Positions 39,618-49,301 of a stretch of DNA of 64,000 bases are shown here, piece after piece. The notes below the pieces were generated by a model that was not told the origin of the DNA, searched no databases, and was given only the letters and a program-made list of their open reading frames with translations. The stretch's first letter is position 1. Each line of letters starts with the position of its first letter. The DNA comes from Pusillimonas caeni. Lineage in GTDB: Bacteria > Pseudomonadota > Gammaproteobacteria > Burkholderiales > Burkholderiaceae_B. The stretch lies in the NCBI RefSeq assembly GCF_003545815.1, contig NZ_PDUW01000001.1:62001-126000 (forward strand), written 5' to 3'. The translations under genes and the position numbers were made by a program.

Positions 39618-41026
39618 GCCAGCACCTTGCCGGGGTTCATCAGGCCTTGCGGATCGAGCGCCTGCTTGATCCGATGCATCAGGGCCATTTCGACCGGGTC
39701 TTTATAGCGCGGCAGAACGTCGCGCTTCAGTTGCCCCACGCCGTGTTCCGCACTGATCGAGCCGCCCAGCTTGTGGACGTTGTCGTGCACGATCTCGTAG
39801 ACGGCGTCCTGATGCGATAAAAGCTCGTCTTCGGAAAAGGCCTGCCCGCGCGCCACGTTGTAATGCAGGTTGCCGTCGCCCAGATGCCCGAAGATGACAT
39901 GCTCGATGCCCGGAAAGCGCGCCTGCAGGGCGGCATTGGTCGCTGCGATGAAGGACGACATCCTGGACACCGGCACCGACACGTCGTGCTTGATGCTTTT
40001 GCCGGCGTCTTTCTCGGCCAGCGGAATGCTTTCGCGCAAATGCCACAAGGCCTTGCTTTGCGCGATGTTCTCGGCAATGATCGCGTCGGCCACAAGACCG
40101 GCTTCGAAGGCTTCGCCCACGATGGCCTCGAAGCGTTCGCGCGCATGATCGGCGCTTTCGCTGTCGGAAATCTCGAGCAGGGCATACCAGGGCATGGTTG
40201 CGGAATCGCCCTCGAAGGGCAGCCTTTGCTGCGGATACTGCCGGTTGACCAGATGCAGGCAGAACCCGGCGATCAGCTCGAAGCCCGTCAGCGCCGCGCC
40301 GAAACCGCGGCGCGCCACCGACAGCAGAGCCACCGCGTCGTCGACGGAATTCAGGGCCACCAGCGCCGTGCATTGGGCCACGGGCAGGGGGTAGAGCTTG
40401 AGCGTGGCGGCCGTGATGATGCCCAGCGTGCCTTCGCTGCCGATATACAGATCGCGCAGGTCGTAGCCGGTGTTGTCTTTGCGCAGGCCCCGCAGGCCAT
40501 GCCAGATTTCGCCTTGCGGAGTGACGACTTCCAGTCCCAGCACGAGCTCGCGCGCATTGCCGTAGCGCAGCACCTGCGTGCCGCCGGCATTGGTCGCCAG
40601 ATTGCCGCCTACGGTGCAGCTGCCCTCGGCCGCCAGGCTTAGCGGGAACAGCCTTTGCGCCTCGCGCGCCGCTTGCTGCACCTGTTGCAATATGCAGCCC
40701 GCTTCGACTTCCATGGTGTCGTTGTCGGTGTCGATGCCGCGGATGCGGTTCAGGCGTCCGAGCGAAAGCACAAGGGCCGATCCGCTGGCGTCGGGCGTCG
40801 CCGCGCCGCACAGGCCGGTATTGCCCCCCTGCGGCACGACGGGCACCTTGTTTGCTATGCACCACTTGACGACCTGGGCCACTTCCTGGGTGTTGCCCGG
40901 CCTGGCCACGGCCAGCGCCCGGCCGCGGTAGCGTCCGCGCCAGTCTTCGACGTAGGAGTCGGCGTCGGCGCCGGTCAACACGTTGGCCGAACCCAGGATT
41001 TGAACGAGGTCATTCAGTTGTGTCAT
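39563..41026 (-). CDS. FAD-binding oxidase, GlcD/D-2-hydroxyacid dehydrogenase type
   Basis: A 487-residue flavoprotein of the FAD-linked oxidase (PCMH) family. The FAD-binding half contains VPVVPQGGNTGLCGAATP and AAEGSCTVGGNLATNAGGTQVLRYGN, and the C-terminal half ends with HIIFGHLGDGNLH-like HVIFGHLGDGNLHYN and SAEHGVGQLKRD. This matches GlcD, D-lactate and D-2-hydroxyglutarate dehydrogenases, which are hard to separate by sequence. It converges on fahA with a 55-bp overlap of coding ends. A role in the neighbouring aromatic pathway is possible but not shown. Confidence 0.85.
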   Translation of the reverse strand: MTQLNDLVQILGSANVLTGADADSYVEDWRGRYRGRALAVARPGNTQEVAQVVKWCIANKVPVVPQGGNTGLCGAATPDASGSALVLSLGRLNRIRGIDTDNDTMEVEAGCILQQVQQAAREAQRLFPLSLAAEGSCTVGGNLATNAGGTQVLRYGNARELVLGLEVVTPQGEIWHGLRGLRKDNTGYDLRDLYIGSEGTLGIITAATLKLYPLPVAQCTALVALNSVDDAVALLSVARRGFGAALTGFELIAGFCLHLVNRQYPQQRLPFEGDSATMPWYALLEISDSESADHARERFEAIVGEAFEAGLVADAIIAENIAQSKALWHLRESIPLAEKDAGKSIKHDVSVPVSRMSSFIAATNAALQARFPGIEHVIFGHLGDGNLHYNVARGQAFSEDELLSHQDAVYEIVHDNVHKLGGSISAEHGVGQLKRDVLPRYKDPVEMALMHRIKQALDPQGLMNPGKVLAQPAGSTVAAQSPNPIEG

Positions 41027-41176
41027 TGCTTGCCTTTGCTTTGCATCGGGCGCAACCCGCCCGGTTTCATTTTAGCCCTTACCGGCGCCGGCGGCCCCGC
41101 CGAAGCTCCGTCCACGGCCGCTGTGCCATAATCGGCCGACACGCTGCAACGCTATCTGAATGAAAGGAAACTCGTG

Positions 41177-42562
41177 ATGACCTCCAACCTGCCCGATGCC
41201 GTCTTCAAAGCTTACGATATCCGCGGCACCGTCCCCGAACAGATCGACGCGCAATTCGCCCGCCTGCTGGGCCGCGCGCTGGCGCTGCGGGCGCGGCGGG
41301 AAGGCATCGACACCCTGGTCGTGGGTTATGACGGCAGGCTCAGCAGCCCCGAACTGGCCGAGGCCCTGCAAGAGGGCATCAATGCCGAGGGCGTCGACTC
41401 CCTGGACATCGGCATGGTGCCGACTCCCCTGGTCTACTTCGGCGCCCATACCCAGCACACGGGTTCGGGGGTGGCCATCACCGGCAGCCACAATCCCTCG
41501 AACTACAACGGCTTCAAAATGATGATGGGCGGCAAGACACTGCACGGCGCCGACGTCCAGGAACTGAAGCAGGTGATGCGCGGCCTGGACCCGACAGGCG
41601 AAGTCACGCCCGGCACGCGCCGCGGCCTGAGCCTCGTCGACGACTACGTGAAGCGCATCGTTTCCGACATCGCCTTGGCGCGGCCCATGAAGATCGCCAT
41701 CGACTGCGGCAACGGCGTGGGCGGCGCCGTGGCGCCGCAATTGGTCCGGGCCCTGGGCTGCGAAGTGGACGAGTTGTACTGCGAAGTGGACGGACGCTTT
41801 CCCAACCACCACCCCGACCCGGCCGACCCGCACAACCTGCAGGATCTCATCCGCCATGTCCGCGACACCGACTGCGAGATCGGACTGGCCTTCGACGGCG
41901 ACGCCGACCGGCTGGGCGTGGTCACCAAGTCGGGCGAGATCATCTGGCCCGACCGCCAACTGATTCTCTACGCGCGCGACGTGCTGTCGCGGGTGCCCGG
42001 AGCCACCATCATTTTCGACGTCAAGTGCAGCCGCCACGTGGCCGCATCGATCTCGGCCGCCGGCGGCCGGCCGCTGATGTGGCAAACGGGTCATTCGATG
42101 ATCAAGGCCAAGCTGGCCGAAACCGAAGCGCCGCTGGCCGGCGAAATGAGCGGCCACACTTTCTTCAAAGAACGCTGGTACGGCTTCGACGACGGCCTGT
42201 ACACCGGGGCGAGGCTGCTTGAGATCCTGGCTCGCAGCCAAGACCCTTCGGCGGTGCTCGAGGCCCTGCCAAAGGACATTTCCACGCCCGAGCTCAAGCT
42301 GGAAATGCAGGAAGGCCAGCCGCACGCGCTGATCGAGCGCCTGCAGGCCGAAGGCAGGTTTCCCTCCTCTGAAAGCATCAACACCATAGACGGCGTGCGG
42401 GCCGAATACGCCGACGGCTTCGGCCTGGCGCGGGCGTCCAATACCACGCCGGTGGTGGTGCTGCGCTTCGAAGCCGACAGCCAAGAGGCCCTGGACCGCA
42501 TCCAGCAGGAGTTCCGCGCGGCGCTCACCCCGCTGGCGGGAGAAGCCAGGCTTCCTTTTTAG
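41177..42562 (+). CDS. algC: Phosphomannomutase/phosphoglucomutase
   Basis: Interconverts hexose 6- and 1-phosphates to feed sugar-nucleotide synthesis. The 461-residue product has the phosphoserine loop ITGSHNPSNYNGFK, the Mg loop FDGDADRLGVV, the sugar loop GEMSGHTFF and the phosphate site RASNTTPV. AAGGAAA lies seven bases before the ATG at 41177; a GTG three bases earlier is an alternative start. It converges on the glycan operon, which probably uses its product. Confidence 0.93.
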   Translation: MTSNLPDAVFKAYDIRGTVPEQIDAQFARLLGRALALRARREGIDTLVVGYDGRLSSPELAEALQEGINAEGVDSLDIGMVPTPLVYFGAHTQHTGSGVAITGSHNPSNYNGFKMMMGGKTLHGADVQELKQVMRGLDPTGEVTPGTRRGLSLVDDYVKRIVSDIALARPMKIAIDCGNGVGGAVAPQLVRALGCEVDELYCEVDGRFPNHHPDPADPHNLQDLIRHVRDTDCEIGLAFDGDADRLGVVTKSGEIIWPDRQLILYARDVLSRVPGATIIFDVKCSRHVAASISAAGGRPLMWQTGHSMIKAKLAETEAPLAGEMSGHTFFKERWYGFDDGLYTGARLLEILARSQDPSAVLEALPKDISTPELKLEMQEGQPHALIERLQAEGRFPSSESINTIDGVRAEYADGFGLARASNTTPVVVLRFEADSQEALDRIQQEFRAALTPLAGEARLPF

Positions 42563-42678
42563 ATCGGCTTCTTACGGCCAGCGCAGCCGTCAAGGCAAGG
42601 AACGGGATGCAAAGGGCCCCAGCCTGCTCGGCCGCAGGACGCAATTCCGGACAAAACGGAAGTATCCAGCATAGCGAC

Positions 42679-45084
42679 TCAATCCAGATCTGAAGGCTCG
42701 AACTTGCGGGTGGCGCCCGCCGCCGCGATCAACGTGTCATACAGGTCGAGGTGTCTTTGCACCACCTGCCTGACGTCGAAGGCGCGTTCGGCCAGGCGCC
42801 TGCCCTCTTCCCCAAATTGCTTTCTAAGCGCTGCATCGTCGGCCAGGCGCTGCACTGCCGAGGCGAGCGCGGCGGCGTCGTGCGGCGGCACCAGCAGCCC
42901 CGTCTGCCCCGCCTCGATGGCGTCCCGGCAGCCCGGCACGTCGGTGGTCACCACAGCCCTGCCGCAGGCGGCCGCCTCGATCAGCGACTTGGGCAGCCCT
43001 TCGCGATAGGAGGGCAGCACGGCAATGTGCGAACGCGCGTACAGGCCGGCCACGTCGCTCTGCTCGCCCACGTAGTCCACCACCCCCTCGTCGCGCCAGC
43101 GCTGGAGCTCCTGGTCGGAAATACTGGCGGGGTTGCCGCTGTCCATGCTGCCGGCCAGCATCCAGCGCATGCGATCCGCACGCCCCGACGCCATGCGCGC
43201 CGCTTCGACGAATTCGCGCACACCCTTGTCGGCAAGCAGGCGGGCCACCATGACGGCGACGACCGGCCCTTCGGGCTCGGGCAGGGCCGCGAAGTGGTCC
43301 AGATCCACGCCCGAACCGCGGATGAGCTCGACCTGCTGCTGGCGGACTGCGCCCGCTTCGAGCAGCACGTCCCGGTCGCTGGTGTTCTGGAAGATGACGC
43401 GGCTGTTGCGATGTCCCAGGGCCAGGCGGTAGAGCAGCAGCGCCGCCCAGCGCAGGAAATCGAAGCCCCCGCGCTTGCGCATGAAGATGAAGCCCAGGCC
43501 CGACACGGCGGCGACGTAGCTGGGCACGCCCGCCAATCGGGCCGCAATGCCGCCGTACAGCACCGGCTTGATGGTGACGGCATGCACGACGTCGGGCCGC
43601 AGCGAGCGATACAGCCGCCACAGCGCGAACAGGGTAGCGCACTCTTGCAGCGGATTCTTGCCGCTGCGCGACATGGGAATCTCGTGATGATGAAGGCCAT
43701 GCGAGACAATGTCGGCCGAGGCCGCCCCCGCCATCGTCGCCACGTGCACTTCGTAGCCGGCGTCCCGGGCGGCCAGCGCGATGGGCAGGCGGTGCGAGAG
43801 GAAGAAGGCGGGATTGTTGACCACATACAGCAGGCGGCGCGCGTCCGAGGCCGAGCGCGTCGCCGGTCCCGAGCCGGTTCCCGCATCGAGCGCCTGGTCC
43901 GATCGAGCCATGCCGGCCGCGACGGACGGCGCCGTCCGGCGCCGCGCGGCCAACTGCCGCCAATTGGCTTCGTAGGCCGAGACCATGGCCGGCAGGCTGT
44001 ACAGGCACTCGACGCGCTCCCTGCCCTGCCGCAGGCGCTCCGCCATGGCCGGCGTGCCCCGTTCGCGCAGGGCCGCTTCCATGGCCCGCCCCAGCGCGGC
44101 GCCGTCCTGGGGCGGCGCCACCCAGCCGAAGTCCCCCACGATGCGCGCCGCATCGCCCACGTCGGTGACGACGCAGGCCACGCCCGCGGCCATGGCCTCG
44201 GCCACGACATTGGGAAACCCTTCGGCGCAACTGGAAAGCACATGCAGGTCCAGCGCCGCCATGACGTCCGGCACGTCGTCCCGGCGGCCCAGCAGAATGA
44301 CCTTGTCGCGCAGGTTCCAGCGGTCGATGAGGGCCATCAGCGCCTCGTTGTCCGGCGTCAGCCCGTGGCCCACCAGGACGCAGCGCGCATGCGGCGCTGA
44401 ACGCGCGCATGCCGCGAATCCCTCCAGCAGGTTGGCGTGGTCCTTGAGGGGATTCCAGCGCGCGACGCTGCCGATCAGCGGTACCTCTTCCGCAATGCCC
44501 CACTCGCGCCGAAGCCTCTCGCGGGCGCCCGGCCGGGGCACCCATCGCGACAGGTCGTAGCCGTTGGGGATCACCGCCATGCGGTCGGCCCGATAGCCGC
44601 GCGCCTGGTGGCGGACCGCGGCGTCCTGAGCGCAGGCGATGATGCCGGCGGGCACCAGGCCCGAGAGCCGTGCGCAGGCCCAGGCGATGAGGTGGGTCAG
44701 CCGACTGCTTTTTTCGAGATTGGCGCCCGAATTGCGTATGCCCCAGGACACGGCGCGGATGCCCGCCCATCGCGCGACGATGCCGCCGATGAGGTCGGCG
44801 TGATACATCCAGGTCTGCACCACGTCGGGCCGCTCGGCGCGCAGAAAGCGATGCAGCCGCCGCAATCCGCGCCAGGTCAGCCGGCCTGCGGGCATGTCCA
44901 GCGTCACCACCCGTATGCCGGCCGCACGCAGCCTGGGTCCGAAAACACCTTCGTCGCCCATCGACACCACGGTATGCCGGGTCGTCTGTTCCGGCGCGGT
45001 CGCCAGGCGATGCAGCACGGTCTCGGCCCCGCCCTGTCCCAGCCCCGAAATAATGTGTACGACGTGCAATTGAGCGTCTGCCAT
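42679..45084 (-). CDS. Double glycosyltransferase: two GT4-family domains fused in one chain
   Basis: An 801-residue protein made of two complete GT-B/GT4 transferases. Domain 1 (about 1-375) starts VHIISGLGQGGAETVL and has its E-x7-E signature in EGFPNVVAE. A low-complexity Ala/Thr/Ser linker (about 376-415) follows. Domain 2 (about 416-795) starts LLYVVNNPAFFLSHRLPIA and has EGLPKSLIE; it resembles PglA-like transferases that act on polyprenyl-linked sugars. Each domain should add one sugar. It is the last gene of the glycan operon, ten bases after the preceding transferase. The frame is open across the junction with high-GC codons throughout, so this is a true fusion unless a stop was lost. 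Confidence 0.88.
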   Translation of the reverse strand: MADAQLHVVHIISGLGQGGAETVLHRLATAPEQTTRHTVVSMGDEGVFGPRLRAAGIRVVTLDMPAGRLTWRGLRRLHRFLRAERPDVVQTWMYHADLIGGIVARWAGIRAVSWGIRNSGANLEKSSRLTHLIAWACARLSGLVPAGIIACAQDAAVRHQARGYRADRMAVIPNGYDLSRWVPRPGARERLRREWGIAEEVPLIGSVARWNPLKDHANLLEGFAACARSAPHARCVLVGHGLTPDNEALMALIDRWNLRDKVILLGRRDDVPDVMAALDLHVLSSCAEGFPNVVAEAMAAGVACVVTDVGDAARIVGDFGWVAPPQDGAALGRAMEAALRERGTPAMAERLRQGRERVECLYSLPAMVSAYEANWRQLAARRRTAPSVAAGMARSDQALDAGTGSGPATRSASDARRLLYVVNNPAFFLSHRLPIALAARDAGYEVHVATMAGAASADIVSHGLHHHEIPMSRSGKNPLQECATLFALWRLYRSLRPDVVHAVTIKPVLYGGIAARLAGVPSYVAAVSGLGFIFMRKRGGFDFLRWAALLLYRLALGHRNSRVIFQNTSDRDVLLEAGAVRQQQVELIRGSGVDLDHFAALPEPEGPVVAVMVARLLADKGVREFVEAARMASGRADRMRWMLAGSMDSGNPASISDQELQRWRDEGVVDYVGEQSDVAGLYARSHIAVLPSYREGLPKSLIEAAACGRAVVTTDVPGCRDAIEAGQTGLLVPPHDAAALASAVQRLADDAALRKQFGEEGRRLAERAFDVRQVVQRHLDLYDTLIAAAGATRKFEPSDLD

Positions 45085-45093
45085 GAGCGTCCT

Positions 45094-46197
45094 TTATTCA
45101 GCCTGCTTCATGATGTCGTCCCAGCGTTCGAGCACCTGCGGCAGAGCATAGCGCTTCCTGACCGACTCCGCGCCTCGCCGCGCCAGGTCGGCGCGCAGCG
45201 CGGGCTCCCGCATCAGGCGCTCCAGGCCTTTGCACAGGGCGGCGGTGTCGCCCACGGGGACAAGCAGCGCATCCTCGCCCTGCCGGGTCATTTCGGCGGG
45301 GCCGCTGGGGCAGTCGAAGGCGATGCAGGGCAAGCCCAGGGCCATGGCTTCGAGCAGCACGTTGGGAAAGCCCTCCACCGCCGAGGTCAGGGCAAAGGCG
45401 TCCGCCTTCGAGAGCTCGTCCCAGGGCGCATCGCTGCGGCCCGGCAGGGAGATGCGATCATCCAGGCCCAGGCCCGCCACTTGGCGCACCAGGGCATCGC
45501 GCATCGGCCCATCGCCCCAGATTACCAAGTCCCAGTCCGGATGCTGGGGCGCCAACAGCGAAAATGCTTCGATCAGGAGATCGAACTGCTTGGCGGGCAC
45601 CAGCCTGCCCATGGCCGTCAAGCGCTTGCGTCCCACCGAAACCATGGGGCGAAGCGGCCGCTCGAGCAGCTCGGGCGGCAGCGGATTGGAGACGACCTCC
45701 AGCCGGCGTATGCCGGGCACCATGCGCCGGAACGGTTCGACGCTGGATTCCGTCTGCACTGTGACGACGTCGGCCCGCGGATATGTCAGCCGGCGCAGCA
45801 CGCGCAATACCGCTCCGCTATTGCTCGCCGCCGCCGGGTTGGTGCGCTCGCAGACGATGATGGGCACTTTCAGCCCCCGATGCGCAAGCAGCGCCATGAC
45901 ATTGACGTTGGTCAGAAAAGAGATCACGACGTCGGGCGCTTCGTCCACCATCATCTTGCGCAGAATGCGCAGCTTGGCTGCCGTGACGCGCAGCGGATGG
46001 CCGGCGCCGTTCAGGCGGTCGGCGATCCACACCAGCTTGACGCCCGCGTCGAGCGGATAAAAACACGTGCCGCGCCGAGGGAAAGTGGACACCAGCGTTA
46101 CGTCGTCGCCGCGCCTGGCCCAGGCGCTGGCCAATGTGGTGGCGACCCGCTCGGCGCCCCCGGTGTTCAAAGAGCTGACGAGGAACAGGATCTTCAT
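45094..46197 (-). CDS. GT4-family glycosyltransferase
   Basis: A 367-residue retaining GT-B transferase. The N-terminus ILFLVSSLNTGGAERVATTLA is the typical acceptor-side loop, and the nucleotide-sugar side carries VEGFPNVLLEAMALG with the E-x7-E signature. ATG at 46197 is chosen because it overlaps the asnB stop (ATGA) and begins the conserved fold; an open frame continues upstream inside asnB but is not homologous. Closest in style to amylovoran/GalNAc-type transferases. Sugar specificity is not predictable. Confidence 0.88.
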   Translation of the reverse strand: MKILFLVSSLNTGGAERVATTLASAWARRGDDVTLVSTFPRRGTCFYPLDAGVKLVWIADRLNGAGHPLRVTAAKLRILRKMMVDEAPDVVISFLTNVNVMALLAHRGLKVPIIVCERTNPAAASNSGAVLRVLRRLTYPRADVVTVQTESSVEPFRRMVPGIRRLEVVSNPLPPELLERPLRPMVSVGRKRLTAMGRLVPAKQFDLLIEAFSLLAPQHPDWDLVIWGDGPMRDALVRQVAGLGLDDRISLPGRSDAPWDELSKADAFALTSAVEGFPNVLLEAMALGLPCIAFDCPSGPAEMTRQGEDALLVPVGDTAALCKGLERLMREPALRADLARRGAESVRKRYALPQVLERWDDIMKQAE

Positions 46198-48107
46198 GGC
46201 CCGCGCCCCCACGATTCGGACTCGTCCAGCCAGGCCTGCGCCATCAGGACGCCCCACAGGTGCGGACTCCAGTCGCGGCGCCCCGATTGATGCTCGCGCC
46301 ATTTCTGCAGAATGGGCCGCGCATGGAACAGGCCTTGCGCCTTCAGCCGCTCGGGCTCGAGCATCGCATAGGCCCAGTCTTTCAGGGGGCCTCGCAGCCA
46401 GAGGCCAAGCGGCACGCCGAACCCCTTCTTGGGCCGGTCGACCAGATCGCGCGGCACATGGCGGTACAAGAGCTGGCGCAGCAGCCATTTTCCCTGGCCG
46501 TCGCGGTTCTTGTAGTGCCACGGCAGGCGGCGCGCGAATTCATAGACGCGATGGTCGAGCAAGGGCACGCGGGTTTCAAGACTGACGGACATGGCGGCCC
46601 GGTCCACCTTGACCAGAATGTCGTCGGGCAGATAGCCGACGGTGTCCAGCCAGGTCATGTGATCCAAGAACTTCAGCTCGGACGCCTGATCGAAGGGCCC
46701 TGGCGGCAGGCTTGCCCCGATCACGACCTCTTCAGGCCGCTTCCAGTACGACACGAACTGCCTGTAGAAGCGCCCGCTGTGCTCGGCCCGCAGAACCCGC
46801 GCAAGCTTGCCGGCCTGCTCGCGCATGGCGCCCAGGGGCGCGGCGCCGCCCATGGCGCGCGCGCCCAGGGCAAGGGGCCCCCGCAATGCCTGCGGCAGCT
46901 TCTCGCGCCGCGCCCACCACGCGGCGGCCCGGACATAGCGCGAATACCCGCCCATCAGTTCGTCGCCGCCGTCGCCGGACAGCGCCACCGTGACGTCGCG
47001 GCGCGCCATGCGCGCCAGCAATATCGTCGGAATCTGCGAGGAGTCGGCAAAGGGTTCGTCGTATATGCCCGCCACCGCGGGCACGGCCTCGAGCGCATCC
47101 TGGGCCGACAGATAAAGTTCGTGATGGCGCGTGCCCAGGTGCGCGGCCACCGCCTTGGCATGCTCGGCTTCGTTGAAAGCGGCCACATCGAATCCGATCG
47201 AGAAGGTATTGACCTGCCCGCCCCCTCGCGCCTGCATCAGGGCCACGATGGTGGAAGAATCGATGCCGCCGGACAAGAAGGCGCCCAACGGCACATCGGA
47301 CAGCATCTGCCCTTGCACCGCCGTGCTCATCACCCGCTCCAGGGCGTCGATGGCCTCGGCATCCGAGCCGAATTCCAAGGGATCGGCCGCCGCCTCCAGC
47401 GCCACGGCTTCGGCGGACCAATACGCCCGGGGCTGCGGCAGCGCCTTCGACGCCAGCAAGTCTCCATCCAGGCGCAGCCACGTGCCCGGCATCAATTTGC
47501 GCATCGCCGCGTAGATGCTGAAAGGCGCGGCAATGTAGTTGTGATGCATCAGCAGCGCCAGCGCCTGCGGTTCGATGCGGCGGTCGAAGCCGGGCAGGCC
47601 GGCCATGGCCTTGAGTTCGGAACCGAACACGAAGGCGTCTTCGGCATAGCCGTAATACAGGGGTTTCTCGCCGAAGCGGTCACGCGCCAGGTACAGGCTG
47701 CGGTCATGGCGGTCCCAGAGCGCCAGGGCGAACATGCCCACCGTCTCTTGCAAGGCCCTTTCCATTCCCCAGGCCGAAACGGCCTCGACCAGCGTCTCCG
47801 TATCCGAGTGTCCCCGCCAGGCCGGCATATGCCCTTCGCGCTCGAGGCGGCGGCGCAGGTCCTGATGGTTATAGATTTCGCCGTTCAGCGTCAGGACGTT
47901 TCTGCCGTCGTGGGACACCATGGGTTGATGTCCGGCCTCGGTGAGGTCGAGAATGGCCAGCCTCACATGCCCAAGGGCGATCTGCGCTGCCTCATCCTCC
48001 CAGAAGCCGTTGCTGTCCGGCCCCCGGTGGCGCATGCGATCGCAGCCGCTGCCGATCGCGGCTCGCTTTTCCGGCATCGGGCCCCAGGCCCCAAGGATTC
48101 CGCACAT
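46194..48107 (-). CDS. asnB: Asparagine synthase-like glutamine amidotransferase (glycan-cluster AsnB/WbpS type)
   Basis: A 637-residue class II amidotransferase. Catalytic Cys2 (MCGILG) and RHRGPDSNG mark the glutaminase domain (about 1-200), and the ATP-pyrophosphatase loop is SGGIDSST within the synthetase domain. In O-antigen loci such proteins (Pseudomonas WbpS, Bordetella WbmE-type genes) are thought to amidate uronic-acid sugars rather than make asparagine. Its place between glycosyltransferases, with UDP-GalNAcA genes upstream, supports amidation of GalNAcA here. Real asparagine synthase activity cannot be excluded. Confidence 0.85.
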   Translation of the reverse strand: MCGILGAWGPMPEKRAAIGSGCDRMRHRGPDSNGFWEDEAAQIALGHVRLAILDLTEAGHQPMVSHDGRNVLTLNGEIYNHQDLRRRLEREGHMPAWRGHSDTETLVEAVSAWGMERALQETVGMFALALWDRHDRSLYLARDRFGEKPLYYGYAEDAFVFGSELKAMAGLPGFDRRIEPQALALLMHHNYIAAPFSIYAAMRKLMPGTWLRLDGDLLASKALPQPRAYWSAEAVALEAAADPLEFGSDAEAIDALERVMSTAVQGQMLSDVPLGAFLSGGIDSSTIVALMQARGGGQVNTFSIGFDVAAFNEAEHAKAVAAHLGTRHHELYLSAQDALEAVPAVAGIYDEPFADSSQIPTILLARMARRDVTVALSGDGGDELMGGYSRYVRAAAWWARREKLPQALRGPLALGARAMGGAAPLGAMREQAGKLARVLRAEHSGRFYRQFVSYWKRPEEVVIGASLPPGPFDQASELKFLDHMTWLDTVGYLPDDILVKVDRAAMSVSLETRVPLLDHRVYEFARRLPWHYKNRDGQGKWLLRQLLYRHVPRDLVDRPKKGFGVPLGLWLRGPLKDWAYAMLEPERLKAQGLFHARPILQKWREHQSGRRDWSPHLWGVLMAQAWLDESESWGRGP

Positions 48108-48151
48108 GTCTATCGCCTATTTGCCATTTTTCCATGCCACGCGCAACACGC

Positions 48152-49246
48152 TCAACGGGCGCGAAACACTTCTTCCCACAATGCCATGACCCGCGCGGTC
48201 GAGAAGCGGTCGAGCACGTCGACGGCACGCCGGGCGCAGGAGCGCCGCTTTTCTTCATTTCCCATCATGTCGGACAGATGCGCGGCCAGGGCTTCCACGT
48301 CCTCCGGCGGATCGACCAGCACGCCGTCTATGCCATGCCGCACGATTTCGCGCGGTCCCGTTTCGCAATCGAACGCCACCGGCGCCAGACCGCTGGCCAT
48401 CGACTCCAGCAAGGTATTCGAAAGGCCCTCGACGCGGGAGCTGAGCACGTACAGGTCGGATTCGACATACCACTGGCCGACATTGCCCACGCGGCCCGGC
48501 ATGGAAACACGCTGTTCTAGGCCGGCCGCTTCGATCTGCGCCTGCAGCGCGTCGCGGCAGTCTCCTTCGCCCAGGATCACCAGGTCCCAGTTGGGAAAGT
48601 ATCCGGCCAACTGGGAAAATGCGTCGATCAACAGATCGAAGCCCTTGTGCTCATGCAAGCGGCCCACCGCCAGCAGCCTGCGCCTGCCGTAGCGCGCCGG
48701 GGGCTCCACCATCGGCTCTTCGACCGGCATGGGCCAGCGCACGGCATTGGGTATCACGCTGAGGCGGGAGCCCGGCACATGTTCTTCTATCCATGCGGCG
48801 GTGCCGGACGTCAGCGCGACCACGCGCGCCGCCTTTGGATAGGCCCACCGACGCAGCCGCTGCCACATGGGCGCTATCGTCTGGGCCGGAGGATGGGTGT
48901 GCTCGGTCGCGATCACGCGGCAAGGCAGTCCACGGGCGGCCATCACGGCCAATACGGAGGACGTCGTCATCATGCCCAGCACCACGGACGGCTTCTCGCG
49001 CCTGATCAGCCTGCGCAATTTCCAGACGCGGTGCAGATTGGCCAGGCCGCCGGCCAGCGCTCCCCTGCTTTCGCCGGCCGTGCCCATCACGATGCGCTTG
49101 ACGCGCGTGTCGACGTCATAGACATCGCTCGTTGCATCGGCCTGGGTCACGAGCGAAACACGAAAACCCCGGTCGACCCAGTAGGCCGCCAGGTCCACCG
49201 CCACACGCTCGGCGCCGCCGCCGCTCAGCGAGTGGATGACTATCAT
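48152..49246 (-). CDS. GT4-family glycosyltransferase
   Basis: A 364-residue GT-B transferase starting MIVIHSLSGGGAERVAVDLA, with VEGLSNTLLESMASG as the donor-side E-x7-E signature. It is related to the other single GT4 of this operon, which has the same GGAERVA start. The ATG at 49246 is preferred to an upstream in-frame start at 49408 inside the flippase gene. It adds one sugar to the lipid-linked glycan. Confidence 0.88.
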   Translation of the reverse strand: MIVIHSLSGGGAERVAVDLAAYWVDRGFRVSLVTQADATSDVYDVDTRVKRIVMGTAGESRGALAGGLANLHRVWKLRRLIRREKPSVVLGMMTTSSVLAVMAARGLPCRVIATEHTHPPAQTIAPMWQRLRRWAYPKAARVVALTSGTAAWIEEHVPGSRLSVIPNAVRWPMPVEEPMVEPPARYGRRRLLAVGRLHEHKGFDLLIDAFSQLAGYFPNWDLVILGEGDCRDALQAQIEAAGLEQRVSMPGRVGNVGQWYVESDLYVLSSRVEGLSNTLLESMASGLAPVAFDCETGPREIVRHGIDGVLVDPPEDVEALAAHLSDMMGNEEKRRSCARRAVDVLDRFSTARVMALWEEVFRAR

Positions 49247-49301
49247 CAGGTGAAAAGAACGTACGGAAGAGCGGGACAATTGAAACCTTTGATGAACGGG
49301 C

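Noticed and set aside
46260-48692. An 810-codon plus-strand open frame opposite asnB and the next glycosyltransferase
   Set aside because: It crosses two real minus-strand genes with intact catalytic motifs and has only arginine/histidine/glutamine-rich shadow composition.
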